A DNA stretch of 64,000 nucleotides, from NCBI RefSeq assembly GCF_000423185.1, contig NZ_AUHM01000002.1, positions 367,320 to 431,319 of the forward strand. The letters run 5' to 3'. Below, one piece after another: positions 26,885-35,692 of the stretch; the first letter of the stretch is position 1, and every line of letters begins with the position of its first letter. The notes under the pieces were generated by a model. That model saw nothing but the letters and a program-made list of their open reading frames with translations, had not been told where the DNA came from and did not search any database. The translations under genes were made by a program, and so were the position numbers. The stretch is from Inquilinus limosus DSM 16000. GTDB lineage: Bacteria; Pseudomonadota; Alphaproteobacteria; DSM-16000; Inquilinaceae.

Positions 26885-27044
26885 GATGGCCGACCACCCC
26901 ACCACCAAGCCCGCCCGGCACGGGGTTCCGGCGCCCGACGCCCAGCGCCGCCTGCGCGGCCGCAACATCGCGCTCGCCCTCGGCCTCCTGGCCTGGATCG
27001 TGCTGATCTACGTGATCACCATCGTCAAGATGACGGGGGGCTGA
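26877..27044 (+). CDS. Small single-helix membrane protein of the oxidase operon (CoxF-like)
   Basis: 55 residues: a polar N-terminus (1-29) and one hydrophobic helix (about 30-51, ending IVKMTGG). Genes of this size and shape regularly lie between ctaB and ctaG in alphaproteobacteria and are annotated CoxF or assembly proteins; the role is not well defined. The ATG at 26877 overlaps the last codons of ctaB (stop at 26882-26884), and the stop is one base from the ctaG start, so translation is tightly coupled. A second in-frame ATG is at 26886. Confidence 0.8.
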   Translation: MSEMADHPTTKPARHGVPAPDAQRRLRGRNIALALGLLAWIVLIYVITIVKMTGG

Positions 27045-27045
27045 G

Positions 27046-27651
27046 ATGGGCGGCCCGGCCCTCGACCCGAAGCTCCGCCGCCGCAACCGCCTGATCCTGA
27101 CCGGGCTGTGCGGCGTTGCCTTCTCGATGGGCCTGCTGGCCTTCGCCTCGGTGCCGCTGTACCGGCTGTTCTGCCAGGTGACCGGTTATGGCGGCACCAC
27201 CCAGGTCGCCGATTCGGTGTCCGGCGAGGTGCTGGACCGCAAGGTCCGGGTCCGCTTCGTCGCCAACACCGATGGCGGGCTGCCCTGGACCTTCAGGGCC
27301 GAGCAGGCCGAGGTCGAGGTCCGCCTCGGCGAGCCGGCGCTGATCTACTTCAAGGCCACCAGCAACGCCCAGGAGCCGACCGCCGGCCAGGCGGTCTACA
27401 ACGTCACGCCGGACAAGGTGGGGCTCTACTTCTCGAAGGTGCAGTGCTTCTGCTTCACCGAGCAGATCATCCAGCCGGGCGAGACGGTGGAGTTCCCGGT
27501 CTATTTCTACGTCGACGCGGCGATGGACGCGCAACCGAACCTGAGCGACGTGCGCACCATCACCCTGTCCTACACCTTCTATGCCCAGCGGTCGAAGGCG
27601 CTGGAGAATGCGGTCGCCGCCTATTATCGTGCGGCCAAGAACGACAGCTGA
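27046..27651 (+). CDS. ctaG: Cytochrome c oxidase assembly protein CtaG/Cox11
   Basis: 201 residues: a short cytoplasmic start, one membrane helix (about 17-38) and a periplasmic immunoglobulin-like domain. The copper-binding pair is in VQCFCFTEQ (Cys134 and Cys136); a third conserved cysteine is Cys43 (LFCQVTGYGG). The protein delivers copper to the CuB site of subunit I. Its place between ctaB and ctaE matches its role in assembly. Confidence 0.97.
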   Translation: MGGPALDPKLRRRNRLILTGLCGVAFSMGLLAFASVPLYRLFCQVTGYGGTTQVADSVSGEVLDRKVRVRFVANTDGGLPWTFRAEQAEVEVRLGEPALIYFKATSNAQEPTAGQAVYNVTPDKVGLYFSKVQCFCFTEQIIQPGETVEFPVYFYVDAAMDAQPNLSDVRTITLSYTFYAQRSKALENAVAAYYRAAKNDS

Positions 27652-27727
27652 CGGCCTGCCGAGGGCTGTGGCCATGGGGCGGAACACCGAAACGAATATC
27701 GGAAAAGAGACCGAGAGGGGCACGAGG

Positions 27728-28606
27728 ATGAGCAGCACCGACGTCCATGCCGACCGGCACGAGACGAGTTACGAACTGAACGCGGTTCCGCACCCCTATC
27801 ATCTGGTCGACCCCAGCCCGTGGCCCCTGCTCGGCTCGCTCGCTGCCGGCGTCATGGCGATAGGCGGCGTCCTGTTCATGCATGACGAGGGGCCGGCGCT
27901 GCTGATCATCGGCTTCCTCGGCGTGCTGGGGGTGATGTTCGGCTGGTGGCGCGACGTCATCAAGGAAGCGACCTTCCGCAAGCTGCACACCCCGGTGGTG
28001 AAGCTGGGCCTGCGCTACGGCATGATGCTGTTCATCGCCTCGGAGGTGATGTTCTTCGTCGCCTTCTTCTGGGCCTATTTCGACTCCAGCCTGTTCGTCA
28101 ACGAGGCGGCGCAATACGCCCGGGTCGAGGCGACCGGCGGCATCTGGCCGCCCAAGGGCATCGTCCCGGTCGATGCCTTCCATTTCCCGCTGCTGATGAC
28201 CCTGGTGCTGCTGCTGTCGGGCTGCACCGTCACCTGGGCGCATCACGAGATCGTCGAAGGCAACATGAAGGAGGCGTCGAAGGCGCTCGGCGTCACCGTG
28301 CTCCTCGGCATCATCTTCACCTGCATCCAGCTCTACGAATACACCCACGCGGAGTTCGGCTTCCGCGACGGCATCTTCTCCTCGACCTTCTACATGGCGA
28401 CCGGCTTCCACGGCTTCCACGTGCTGGTCGGCACCATCTTCCTGGCGGTGTGCTGGTTCCGCACCGCGCGCGGCGACTTCACCAAGGACAGCCATTTCGG
28501 CTTCGAGGCGGCGGCCTGGTACTGGCACTTCGTCGACGCGGTCTGGCTGTTCCTGTTCGTGGCCATCTACTGGTGGGGCGGCCACGGCGCCGCCGTGGCG
28601 CACTGA
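27728..28606 (+). CDS. ctaE: Cytochrome c oxidase subunit III
   Basis: 292 residues with seven membrane helices. HPYHLVDPSPWPLLGS near the start, MFFVAFFWAYF with the conserved acidic and aromatic residues, TVTWAHHEI and FHGFHVLVGTIFL are signatures of subunit III, which stabilises proton uptake in aa3 oxidases. ATG at 27728 follows AGGGGCACGAGG. No gene fills the 76 bp after ctaG. Confidence 0.97.
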   Translation: MSSTDVHADRHETSYELNAVPHPYHLVDPSPWPLLGSLAAGVMAIGGVLFMHDEGPALLIIGFLGVLGVMFGWWRDVIKEATFRKLHTPVVKLGLRYGMMLFIASEVMFFVAFFWAYFDSSLFVNEAAQYARVEATGGIWPPKGIVPVDAFHFPLLMTLVLLLSGCTVTWAHHEIVEGNMKEASKALGVTVLLGIIFTCIQLYEYTHAEFGFRDGIFSSTFYMATGFHGFHVLVGTIFLAVCWFRTARGDFTKDSHFGFEAAAWYWHFVDAVWLFLFVAIYWWGGHGAAVAH

Positions 28607-28612
28607 TCCTCG

Positions 28613-28966
28613 GTGCCCGCCGGCTCTGTCTCTCCCCTGACCGCGGCGCTTGGCTGCAAATGCCCGCGCTGCGGCCAGGGGCCTCTGTTCAAGGGCTTCC
28701 TGACGGTGGCGGAGCGTTGCCCGGTCTGCGACCTCGACCTCTCCGAGGTCGATTCGGGCGACGGCCCCGCCGTCTTCCTGATCTTCATCCTCGGCTTCAC
28801 CGTGGTGCCGCTGGCGCTCTGGCTCGGCATCGCTTACGACCTGCCCGACTGGGCGCCGATCGCGATCGGCGGCGTCCTGATCGTCCTGCTCACCGCCGTG
28901 CTGATCCGCCCCGCCAAGGCCTATATCGTGGCGCTGCAGTACCGCCACCGCAGCACGGGTCGATGA
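28613..28966 (+). CDS. DUF983 membrane protein
   Basis: 117 residues. Two Cys-x-x-Cys motifs in the N-terminal part (CKCPRCGQGPLF and ERCPVCDLDL) may bind zinc. Two membrane helices follow (about 55-72 and 82-100). DUF983 genes are commonly placed after ctaE and before SURF1 in alphaproteobacteria, which suggests a link to oxidase biogenesis, but the function is unknown. GTG start at 28613, six bases after the ctaE stop. Confidence 0.85.
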   Translation: MPAGSVSPLTAALGCKCPRCGQGPLFKGFLTVAERCPVCDLDLSEVDSGDGPAVFLIFILGFTVVPLALWLGIAYDLPDWAPIAIGGVLIVLLTAVLIRPAKAYIVALQYRHRSTGR

Positions 28967-28973
28967 GAGCCTG

Positions 28974-29699
28974 ATGGCACGGCGTTTCCGGCCGGAGTTC
29001 TGGCCGACCGTCTTCCTGATCCCCGCCCTCGCCCTGATGCTCGGCCTCGGCGTCTGGCAGCTCGAGCGCCGCATCTGGAAGACCGAGCTGATCGGGCGGA
29101 TCGAGCACGGCCTGGCCGCGCCGGCGGCGCCGCTTCCGGCCGAGATCGATCCCGGCTTCGACTACCGCCACGTCACCGTCACCGGCCGCTTCGACGCCGC
29201 GCACGCCTTCCGGCTGCTGGCCCGCGTGCATGACGGCGTGACCGGAATCCAGGTGGTCACGCCGCTGATCCGGGACGACGGCGGGCCGGCGGTGCTGGTC
29301 AACCGCGGCTGGGTGCCGCTCGGCCCCGACGGCAAGCCCGCCGCCTTCGATCCGCCGCCCGAAGGGACGGTGACGGTGGAAGGCATCGCCCGGCGTCCCC
29401 TGGCGCAGGGCTGGATGCAGCCGGACAACAGCCCGGCGACCAACGAATGGTTCTGGGTCGATCCGCCGGCCATGGCCGCCGCGGCCGGGCTGGACCGGGT
29501 GGCGCCGGTGGTGGTCGAGCAGGCGGCCGGTCCGGACCGCGGGCGCTATCCGCTGGGCGGCCAGACCAAGATCGACCTGCCGAACAACCATCTGCAATAT
29601 GCGATCACCTGGTTCGGCTTCGCCGCCATCCTGGTCGCGATCTATCTGCTGCACCATCTGCGGCGCGGCCGCGCCGCCGGGAAAGGACCCGACGCATGA
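28974..29699 (+). CDS. SURF1 family oxidase assembly protein
   Basis: 241 residues with two membrane helices, one near each end (about 10-28 and 208-228), and a periplasmic loop. GVWQLERRIWKTELI, the RHVTVTGRF strand, VLVNRGWVP and NHLQYAITWFGFAA are all SURF1 hallmarks. SURF1 helps insert haem A into subunit I. Its stop overlaps the start of the M32 peptidase gene (ATGA). Confidence 0.95.
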   Translation: MARRFRPEFWPTVFLIPALALMLGLGVWQLERRIWKTELIGRIEHGLAAPAAPLPAEIDPGFDYRHVTVTGRFDAAHAFRLLARVHDGVTGIQVVTPLIRDDGGPAVLVNRGWVPLGPDGKPAAFDPPPEGTVTVEGIARRPLAQGWMQPDNSPATNEWFWVDPPAMAAAAGLDRVAPVVVEQAAGPDRGRYPLGGQTKIDLPNNHLQYAITWFGFAAILVAIYLLHHLRRGRAAGKGPDA

Positions 29700-31189
29700 C
29701 CGCCTATTCCGAGATCGCCGCCCATTTCGGCCGCATCGCCGCGCTGTCCAACGCCATCGGCATCCTGGACTGGGACAACGCCACGATGATGCCGAACGGC
29801 GCGGCCGGGACCCGGGCCGAGAGCCTGGCGCTGCTGCACGTTCTGCGCCACGGCATGCTGACCGATCCGCGCCTGTCCGACTGGCTGCCGGAGGCCGAGG
29901 CCGACAACAGCCTGGGGGAGTGGGAGCGCGCCAATCTGCGCGAGATCCGGCGGCTGTGGACGGTGCAGACGGCGGTGCCGGCCGACCTGGTCGAAGCGTC
30001 GAGCAAGGCGGTGTCGGCCTGCGAGATGGCGTGGCGCCAGGCCCGCGCCGACTCCGATTTCCCGTCGCTGCTGCCGAAGCTCGAGGAGGTGCTGCGGCTG
30101 CAGCGCGAGATCGGCCGGGCCAAGGGCGAGGCGCTGGGCCTGCCGGCCTATGACGCCCTCCTGAACGATTACGAGCCCGGCGGCCGGTCGGAGCGGATCG
30201 ACGCGCTGTTCGACGACTTGGCCGCCTTCCTGCCCGGCTTCACCGAGGAGGTGCTGGCGATCCAGGCGCACCGGCCGGCGACGCCGCGGCCGGAGGGCCC
30301 CTTCCCGGTCGAGGCGCAGCGGGCGCTGGGCATCGCCATGATGCGGGTGCTGGGCTACGACTTCGAGCGCGGGCGGCTCGACGTCTCCACCCACCCGTTC
30401 TGCGGCGGCGCCGACAACGACGTGCGCATCACCACGCGCTACGACGAGACGGACTTCACCCGCGCGCTGATGGGCGTGCTGCACGAGACCGGCCACGCCC
30501 TTTACGAGCAGGGCCGGCCCCAGACCTGGATGAACCAGCCGGTCGGCCAGGCCCGCGGCATGAGCCTGCACGAGAGCCAGTCCCTGCTGATGGAGATGCA
30601 GGCCTGCCGCAGCCGCGAGTTCATCACCTTCGCCGCGCCCCGGATGCGCGAGGCCTTCGGCGGCTCCGGCCCGGCCTGGGAGGCGGAGGCGCTGTGGCGC
30701 CACTACACCCGGGTCGAGCGCGGCTTCATCCGGGTCGACGCCGACGAGGTGACCTATCCCGCCCATGTCATCCTGCGCTATCGCCTGGAACGGGCGATGA
30801 TCGCCGGCGATCTGCCGCTGGCCGACCTGCCGGCCGCCTGGAACGACGGCATGAAGGCGCTGCTGGGCGTGGTGCCGCCGAACGACCGGCTGGGCTGCCT
30901 GCAGGACATCCACTGGCCGAGCGGCGGCTGGGGCTATTTCCCGACCTACACGCTGGGTGCGATGACCGCGGCGCAGATCTTCGACGCCGCCAACCGGGCA
31001 GAGCCGGAGATCCTGCCGGCGATCGGCCGCGGCGACTTCGCGCCGCTGGTCGGCTGGCTGCGCGCCAACATCCATGAGCAGGGTGCGCGCTGGGAGACCG
31101 ACGAGCTGCTGACCCGCGCCACCGGCCGGCCGCTCGACGCCGCCGTGTTCAAGGCGCATCTGCGCCGGCGCTATGCCGGTGAGGGGTGA
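29696..31189 (+). CDS. M32 family metallocarboxypeptidase
   Basis: 497 residues, the usual length of the Taq carboxypeptidase family, almost entirely helical. The zinc site is HETGH (263-267), with the third ligand in SLHESQSLLMEMQ downstream. It releases C-terminal amino acids from peptides in the cytoplasm. ATG overlaps the SURF1 stop by 4 bp, so it is translated as the last gene of the oxidase operon, although no functional link to the oxidase is known. Confidence 0.95.
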   Translation: MTAYSEIAAHFGRIAALSNAIGILDWDNATMMPNGAAGTRAESLALLHVLRHGMLTDPRLSDWLPEAEADNSLGEWERANLREIRRLWTVQTAVPADLVEASSKAVSACEMAWRQARADSDFPSLLPKLEEVLRLQREIGRAKGEALGLPAYDALLNDYEPGGRSERIDALFDDLAAFLPGFTEEVLAIQAHRPATPRPEGPFPVEAQRALGIAMMRVLGYDFERGRLDVSTHPFCGGADNDVRITTRYDETDFTRALMGVLHETGHALYEQGRPQTWMNQPVGQARGMSLHESQSLLMEMQACRSREFITFAAPRMREAFGGSGPAWEAEALWRHYTRVERGFIRVDADEVTYPAHVILRYRLERAMIAGDLPLADLPAAWNDGMKALLGVVPPNDRLGCLQDIHWPSGGWGYFPTYTLGAMTAAQIFDAANRAEPEILPAIGRGDFAPLVGWLRANIHEQGARWETDELLTRATGRPLDAAVFKAHLRRRYAGEG

Positions 31190-31217
31190 TCAGGGGTCGG
31201 GACGTGGCTTCCCAACA

Positions 31218-31306
31218 CCGTCATTGCGAGAAGGCGAAGCCGACGAAGCAATCCAGGGGCCGGTGCGTGCGGCCCCTGGATTGCTTCGCTGCGCTCGCAA
31301 TGACGG
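31218..31306. repeat. Family B intergenic palindrome, copy 1
   Basis: An 89-bp imperfect palindrome with ends CCGTCATTGCGAG / CTCGCAATGACGG and inner arms GAAGCAATCCAGGGGCC / GGCCCCTGGATTGCTTC. Related elements with TGTCAT..ATGACA ends occur at 53140 and 59488. The rest of the 300-bp gap (31190-31489) shows no gene. Confidence 0.85.
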
Positions 31307-31489
31307 TATGGGATGTGATCGGCCGTGAGCCTGTGACAGGCGGCATTCGCGAGAGACGGGGCATGGGGGCCTGACGCCCGAAACTTGCATGTCTCCAATG
31401 CCGGTTTGGCGCGCAGGATTCCGACCCGTCAGACGAGTTGAGTCGGAATCCGAACGCCCGAGGGGGCCGCGCCGCCGCGGCCTTGAGAC

Positions 31490-32941
31490 ATGACGACCCG
31501 CCTTCCGCGCCAGGTGCTGATCCCGCTGATCATCGCCTGCGCGCTGTTCATGGAGAATCTCGATTCGACGGTGATCGCGACGGCGCTGCCGAACATCGCC
31601 CATTCCTTCGGCACCGACCCGCTGCATCTCAGCCTCGCCATCACCTCCTACCTGCTCAGCCTCGCCGTGTTCATCCCGGCCAGCGGCTGGATCGCCGACC
31701 GGTTCGGCGCCAAGACCGTGTTCCGGGCGGCGATCATCGTTTTCACCATCGGCTCCGTCCTCTGCGGCCTCTCGAACTCCACGGCCGAGCTGGTCGGCGC
31801 CCGCATCGTCCAGGGCATCGGCGGGGCCATGATGGTGCCGGTCGGACGGCTGGTGCTGCTCCGCAGCGTCTCGAAATCCGAGCTGGTGCGGGCGATGGCC
31901 TATTTCACCACCCCGGCCCTGCTGGGCCCGGTCCTGGGCCCGCCGCTGGGCGGCTTCATCGCCACCTACAGCTCCTGGCGGCTGATCTTCTTCATCAACG
32001 TGCCGATCGGGATCATCGGGGTGATCCTGGTCACCCTGTTCATCGACGACGTGCGCGAGGAGGAGAAGCCCCCGCTGGACGGCTGGGGCCTGGTGATGTC
32101 GGGCACCGCCCTGGCCTGCCTGGTCTTCGGCTTCGAGACGGTGGGTCGGGCGATCGTGCCGCTGCCGGTGACGCTGGGCCTGCTGGCCTTCGGGGCCGCG
32201 CTGATCTGGCTCTATGTCCGCCACGCCCATCGGGTGCCGGCGCCGATCATCGACCTGAAGCTGCTGCATGTCCGCACCTTCCGGATCTCGCTGGTCGGCG
32301 GCACCATCTTCCGCATCGGCATCGGCGCCATCCCGTTCCTGCTGCCGCTGATGCTGCAGCTGGGCTTCGGCATGACCCCGTTCGAATCCGGCCTGCTGAC
32401 CTTCGTCAGCGCCGCCGGCGCGCTGTGCATGAAGATGACGGCGACCCGGATCATCCGCCATTTCGGCTTCCGCCCGGTGCTGGTGTGGAACGCGGTGATC
32501 AGCTCGGCCTTCCTGATGAGCTATTCCCTGTTCCGGGCGGACACGCCGCACCTCCTGATCCTCGGCCTGCTGCTGGCCGGCGGCTATTTCCGGTCGCTGC
32601 AGTTCACCAGCCTGAACACGCTGGCCTTCGCCGATATCCCGCCGCAGAAGATGAGCCGCGCCTCCAGCTTCTCGAGCACGGCGCAGCAGCTTTCGGCCAG
32701 CCTGGGCGTCGCCACCGGCGCGGTGCTGCTGAACCTGGCCCTGCTGCTGCGCAGCGGCGGCGAGTTGCAGGCGGCCGACTTCTCCTGGGCCTTCGCCGCG
32801 GTCGGCCTCCTGTCCCTGTGCTCGGTGCTGATGTTCCTGCGCCTCGCCCCCGATGCTGGGGCCGAGGTCTCCGGCCACGCCGTCGCCCCGGTGGCGCCGC
32901 CGGAGCGGCCAGGCTCCGCCCGGGTCGCGCCGGGAGAGTAG
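31490..32941 (+). CDS. DHA2-family MFS transporter
   Basis: 483 residues with about 14 helices. The N-terminal ACALFMENLDSTVIATALP is the DHA2 motif D1 region, GWIADRFGAKTVFR is motif A, and PALLGPVLGPPLGGFI the antiporter motif C. It is closest in outline to MdtD/HsrA-type exporters of unknown substrate. It stands alone, with no adjacent regulator, and converges on the J-domain gene with 3 bp between stops. Confidence 0.9.
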   Translation: MTTRLPRQVLIPLIIACALFMENLDSTVIATALPNIAHSFGTDPLHLSLAITSYLLSLAVFIPASGWIADRFGAKTVFRAAIIVFTIGSVLCGLSNSTAELVGARIVQGIGGAMMVPVGRLVLLRSVSKSELVRAMAYFTTPALLGPVLGPPLGGFIATYSSWRLIFFINVPIGIIGVILVTLFIDDVREEEKPPLDGWGLVMSGTALACLVFGFETVGRAIVPLPVTLGLLAFGAALIWLYVRHAHRVPAPIIDLKLLHVRTFRISLVGGTIFRIGIGAIPFLLPLMLQLGFGMTPFESGLLTFVSAAGALCMKMTATRIIRHFGFRPVLVWNAVISSAFLMSYSLFRADTPHLLILGLLLAGGYFRSLQFTSLNTLAFADIPPQKMSRASSFSSTAQQLSASLGVATGAVLLNLALLLRSGGELQAADFSWAFAAVGLLSLCSVLMFLRLAPDAGAEVSGHAVAPVAPPERPGSARVAPGE

Positions 32942-32944
32942 GAT

Positions 32945-33670
32945 TCAGAGTCCCAGCAGCTTGTCGCGGGCGGCGTTGAGCCTGGCCGCCATGTCGGCCG
33001 AGCCGCCGCGGTCCGGGTGGTGCCGCTTCATCATCCGGCGATGCGCCGCCTTCACCGCCGCGGGCGAGGCGCCGGCGGCGAGGCCGAGCAGGGCATAGGC
33101 CTCGGCCTCCGACATCTCGTCCCTGCGGGGACCGGCCCCGTCCTGCTTCGCCCAGTCCGGGCCGAAGCGGCGGTCGAGATAGGTCTCCAGCACCCGGGCC
33201 GAATCGGGATCGTCGGCGCGGCATTCGGCCAGGAGGCGCAGCAGCGCCGGCAGGGCCAGCGAGGCCAGGCTGCGGCCTTCCATCGGGCCCGGGCGCAGGA
33301 CATAGCCGTCCATCGCGCCGCTGGCGTGGTCGAGCTGCATGTCGAGGCTGCGCGTCTTCAGCCGCGAGGCGCGGCCGGGTGTCGGCCCGGCCGCGGTTTG
33401 CCGGGCCCGGCGCCAGCGCAGGAACCAGGGCAGACCCTGGATCAGCAGCGGCGACAGACGCTGCAACCACAGCAGGACGGCGCCGAGCACGGCAAGGAGG
33501 CCGGCCAGCCGTCCGGTCAGCAGCAGGAACAGCCCGAGTCCGGCCAGCAGCAGGATGCCGCCCCAGCGGGCGCCGCGGACCACCTTCTTCGGCTCGGTGT
33601 TGGCGAACCAGCGGGCGAGCAGCGGCAGCCCGATGCCGAGCGCCAGGACCAGGAGGAGAAGCTGGATCAC
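32945..33670 (-). CDS. Membrane-anchored J-domain protein
   Basis: 241 residues. Two or three hydrophobic segments occupy the first ~90 residues (LLLLVLALGIGLPLLARW; GILLLAGLGLFLLLTG; LLAVLGAVLLWL). The C-terminal ~60 residues form a J domain with the HPD tripeptide in RHHPDRGGSADMAARL, which stimulates DnaK-type ATPases. The layout resembles alphaproteobacterial TIM14/DjlA-like proteins, with the J domain at the end. It is downstream of a VWA-like gene, 9 bp apart, so the two are probably co-expressed. Confidence 0.87.
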   Translation of the reverse strand: MIQLLLLVLALGIGLPLLARWFANTEPKKVVRGARWGGILLLAGLGLFLLLTGRLAGLLAVLGAVLLWLQRLSPLLIQGLPWFLRWRRARQTAAGPTPGRASRLKTRSLDMQLDHASGAMDGYVLRPGPMEGRSLASLALPALLRLLAECRADDPDSARVLETYLDRRFGPDWAKQDGAGPRRDEMSEAEAYALLGLAAGASPAAVKAAHRRMMKRHHPDRGGSADMAARLNAARDKLLGL

Positions 33671-33679
33671 GGTCGGGGC

Positions 33680-34393
33680 TCAGCCTCCACCCATCCGCCC
33701 GATCAGCGCCGTGACCGCGGCGCCACGGCGGCGGCCGAGATCCTCCAGCGCCGTCCGCCCCCCGGCGGCATAGACCGCGACGGCGGTCAGGAGGTCGCGG
33801 AGCTGGCCGGGGCTCGAGGCATCGAAGGGGCAGTAGGCGCCGCGGGTCAGCCGCGCGATCTCGCGGAAGGCGCGGCCGGCGACCGGGTCATGCCCTTCGT
33901 GGAACAGGAACACCGGCACGCCGCGCAGGGCCAGCCGGCCGGCCTGGGCGCAGACCGGGTCGAGCGACTCCTCGAAGGCGTCGCCGACGAAGACGAGCGC
34001 ATCGACCTTGCCGCGCCCGGCCTCGGCCTCGGCGTGGGCCAGCACCCGGCCGATCTGGGTCTCGCCGGCCCGGCAGCGCACCTTGCTCATCAGCCGCGCC
34101 AGCTCGGTCCCGTCGGAGACCCAGGCGCTGGCCTTGCATTCGCCGAAGCCGCGGTAGAACACCAGCTGCAGGTCGAGCCCGCCGAGCGACGCGGTCTCGA
34201 CGAACATCTCGCCCTGCAGGCGGCAGGCGCGGTCCCAGGTGTCCTCGCGGCTCTGCGTCGCGTCCAGCGCGAAGACCAGCCGGCCACGCCGCCCGGTCTC
34301 GCGCCGGACCGGCGTCGCCGCCACCCGGCGCAGGAAGGCGTCGACCTCCGACCGGCCCTGGCCGGCAGGCAGCTTCTCGTCGGATCCCGTCAT
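33680..34393 (-). CDS. VWA-like domain protein
   Basis: 237 residues with a von Willebrand A-like Rossmann fold: LVFALDATQSREDTWD (the metal site in degenerate form D-x-T-x-S), then DLQLVFYRGFGECKAS, VDALVFVGDAFEE and VPVFLFHEG. It has no signal peptide. Proteins of this kind occur next to J-domain genes in Rhodospirillales and Rhizobiales; the role is unknown, possibly a scaffold. Start at 34393 is chosen because homology begins near LPAGQGRSEVDAFL. Confidence 0.75.
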   Translation of the reverse strand: MTGSDEKLPAGQGRSEVDAFLRRVAATPVRRETGRRGRLVFALDATQSREDTWDRACRLQGEMFVETASLGGLDLQLVFYRGFGECKASAWVSDGTELARLMSKVRCRAGETQIGRVLAHAEAEAGRGKVDALVFVGDAFEESLDPVCAQAGRLALRGVPVFLFHEGHDPVAGRAFREIARLTRGAYCPFDASSPGQLRDLLTAVAVYAAGGRTALEDLGRRRGAAVTALIGRMGGG

Positions 34394-34464
34394 CGCTTCG
34401 CGTCCATCGCAAATATGATGGGGACCGGCGAACGGAAATCCAATCGGAACGGGTTGCGAACCGT

Positions 34465-34608
34465 TCAGCGGCGGTCGGTCAGACCGATGTCCCGGCGCAG
34501 CGCCTGGGACAGCGTCTCGACCGAACGCGCTGTCGGGCGCCGCGTCGTCACCAGCCGGCGCAGCAGGCCGAGGCGGAACGGGCGGCGGGAGATCGGGACG
34601 AAGGCCAT
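34465..34608 (-). CDS. DUF1127-like small basic protein
   Basis: 47 residues, strongly basic, ending SQALRRDIGLTDRR, which matches the C-terminal pattern of DUF1127 proteins (L-x-D-I-G-L). Such tiny arginine-rich proteins are often found beside GcvA-type LysR genes, as here; in a few species they influence RNA turnover or phosphate and carbon metabolism. Divergent from the LysR gene. Too small to be certain, but the position and motif agree. Confidence 0.65.
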   Translation of the reverse strand: MAFVPISRRPFRLGLLRRLVTTRRPTARSVETLSQALRRDIGLTDRR

Positions 34609-34720
34609 GGCCGTGCTCCGAGGCTTGCCGGGGCTGCAGATCCATGAGACAGAATCATCACAAACCCGGCTGATCGGAGCCTATGCAGCCTCATGAGCCG
34701 TAGCGAATGATGGTTTCTCG

Positions 34721-34743
34721 CATTGGCATGAGCATGGCTAATG
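34721..34743. promoter_or_regulatory. Imperfect dyad at the start of the GcvA-like gene
   Basis: CATTGGC and GCTAATG (one mismatch) flank ATGAGCATG. The dyad ends in the start codon of the LysR gene, a position suited to autorepression. Confidence 0.35.
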
Positions 34744-35661
34744 GGTGACGCGATCCCGCACCTGCCGCTGGCGGCGCTGCGCACCTTCGACAGCGTGGCC
34801 CGGCACCTCAGCTTCACCAAGGCGGCGGCCGAGCTGGCGGTGACCCAGAGCGCGGTCAGCCACCAGATCCGGTCGCTCGAATCCGATCTCTGCGTCCGGC
34901 TGTTCAAGCGGCTGAACCCCGGCATCGCCCTGACCGAGGCGGGCGAGCAGCTGGCGCCGGAGGTGCGGGCGGCGCTGGAGCGGCTGGGAGCAGCCGTTGC
35001 CCACGTCAAGCGCTGCGGCCGCGGCGGGGTGCTGCGGGTCGGCGCCGGCGGCGCCTTCGCCACCGGCTGGCTGGTGCCGCGGCTCGGCCGCTTCGCCGCC
35101 GCGCATCCGGAGATCGAGGTGCGGCTGTCGATGGCGATGCGCAACCCGGACCTGGAGGAGGACGAGCTGGATCTGGCGGTGCTGAGCCGCGAATCGGACC
35201 GGCCGCTGCAGCCGGACGGCGAGGCGGTGCTGTTCGAGGAGCGGATCTATCCGGTGTGCAGCCCGGCCCTGCGGCCCCTGCTGAGGGACCCGTCCGACCT
35301 GGCCCGGGTCACCCTGCTGCACGAGGAGTGCGACGAGGAGCCGTCGCCGCGTTCGGCCCTGAGCTGGAAGCTGTGGCTGGAGCGGCTGGGGGTGGCGGAG
35401 CAGCCGCGCCGCAGCGGCATCCGCCTCAGCCACTTCACCCTGGTGCTGGCCGCCGCGCTGGACGGCGTGGGGGTCGCGCTCGGCCGCGAGCAGCTGATCC
35501 GGGCGCCGCTGGAGGAGGGCCGGCTGATCCGTCCCTTCGGCCCGGAGCTGGAGCTGCGCAGCCGGCGCCAGGTCGTCCGCTGGCGCAGCGCGCCGGGGAA
35601 TGAATCCCGCATCGCCGCATTCCGCAGCTGGCTTCTGGCGGAAAGCGCGGCCGATCGTTAG
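34741..35661 (+). CDS. GcvA-like LysR family regulator
   Basis: 306 residues. N-terminal winged helix (about 8-65): PLAALRTFDSVARHLSFTKA and LAVTQSAVSHQIRSLE, ending with LFKRLNPGIALTEAGEQL; this is the GcvA type. The effector domain follows (about 93-300). Such proteins often control a small DUF1127 gene nearby, and here one is divergent. The ATG at 34741 begins homology at once. No obvious ligand can be named. Confidence 0.87.
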   Translation: MGDAIPHLPLAALRTFDSVARHLSFTKAAAELAVTQSAVSHQIRSLESDLCVRLFKRLNPGIALTEAGEQLAPEVRAALERLGAAVAHVKRCGRGGVLRVGAGGAFATGWLVPRLGRFAAAHPEIEVRLSMAMRNPDLEEDELDLAVLSRESDRPLQPDGEAVLFEERIYPVCSPALRPLLRDPSDLARVTLLHEECDEEPSPRSALSWKLWLERLGVAEQPRRSGIRLSHFTLVLAAALDGVGVALGREQLIRAPLEEGRLIRPFGPELELRSRRQVVRWRSAPGNESRIAAFRSWLLAESAADR

Positions 35662-35692
35662 CCTCCTCGCTGGTGCTCACCAATCCGGATCG

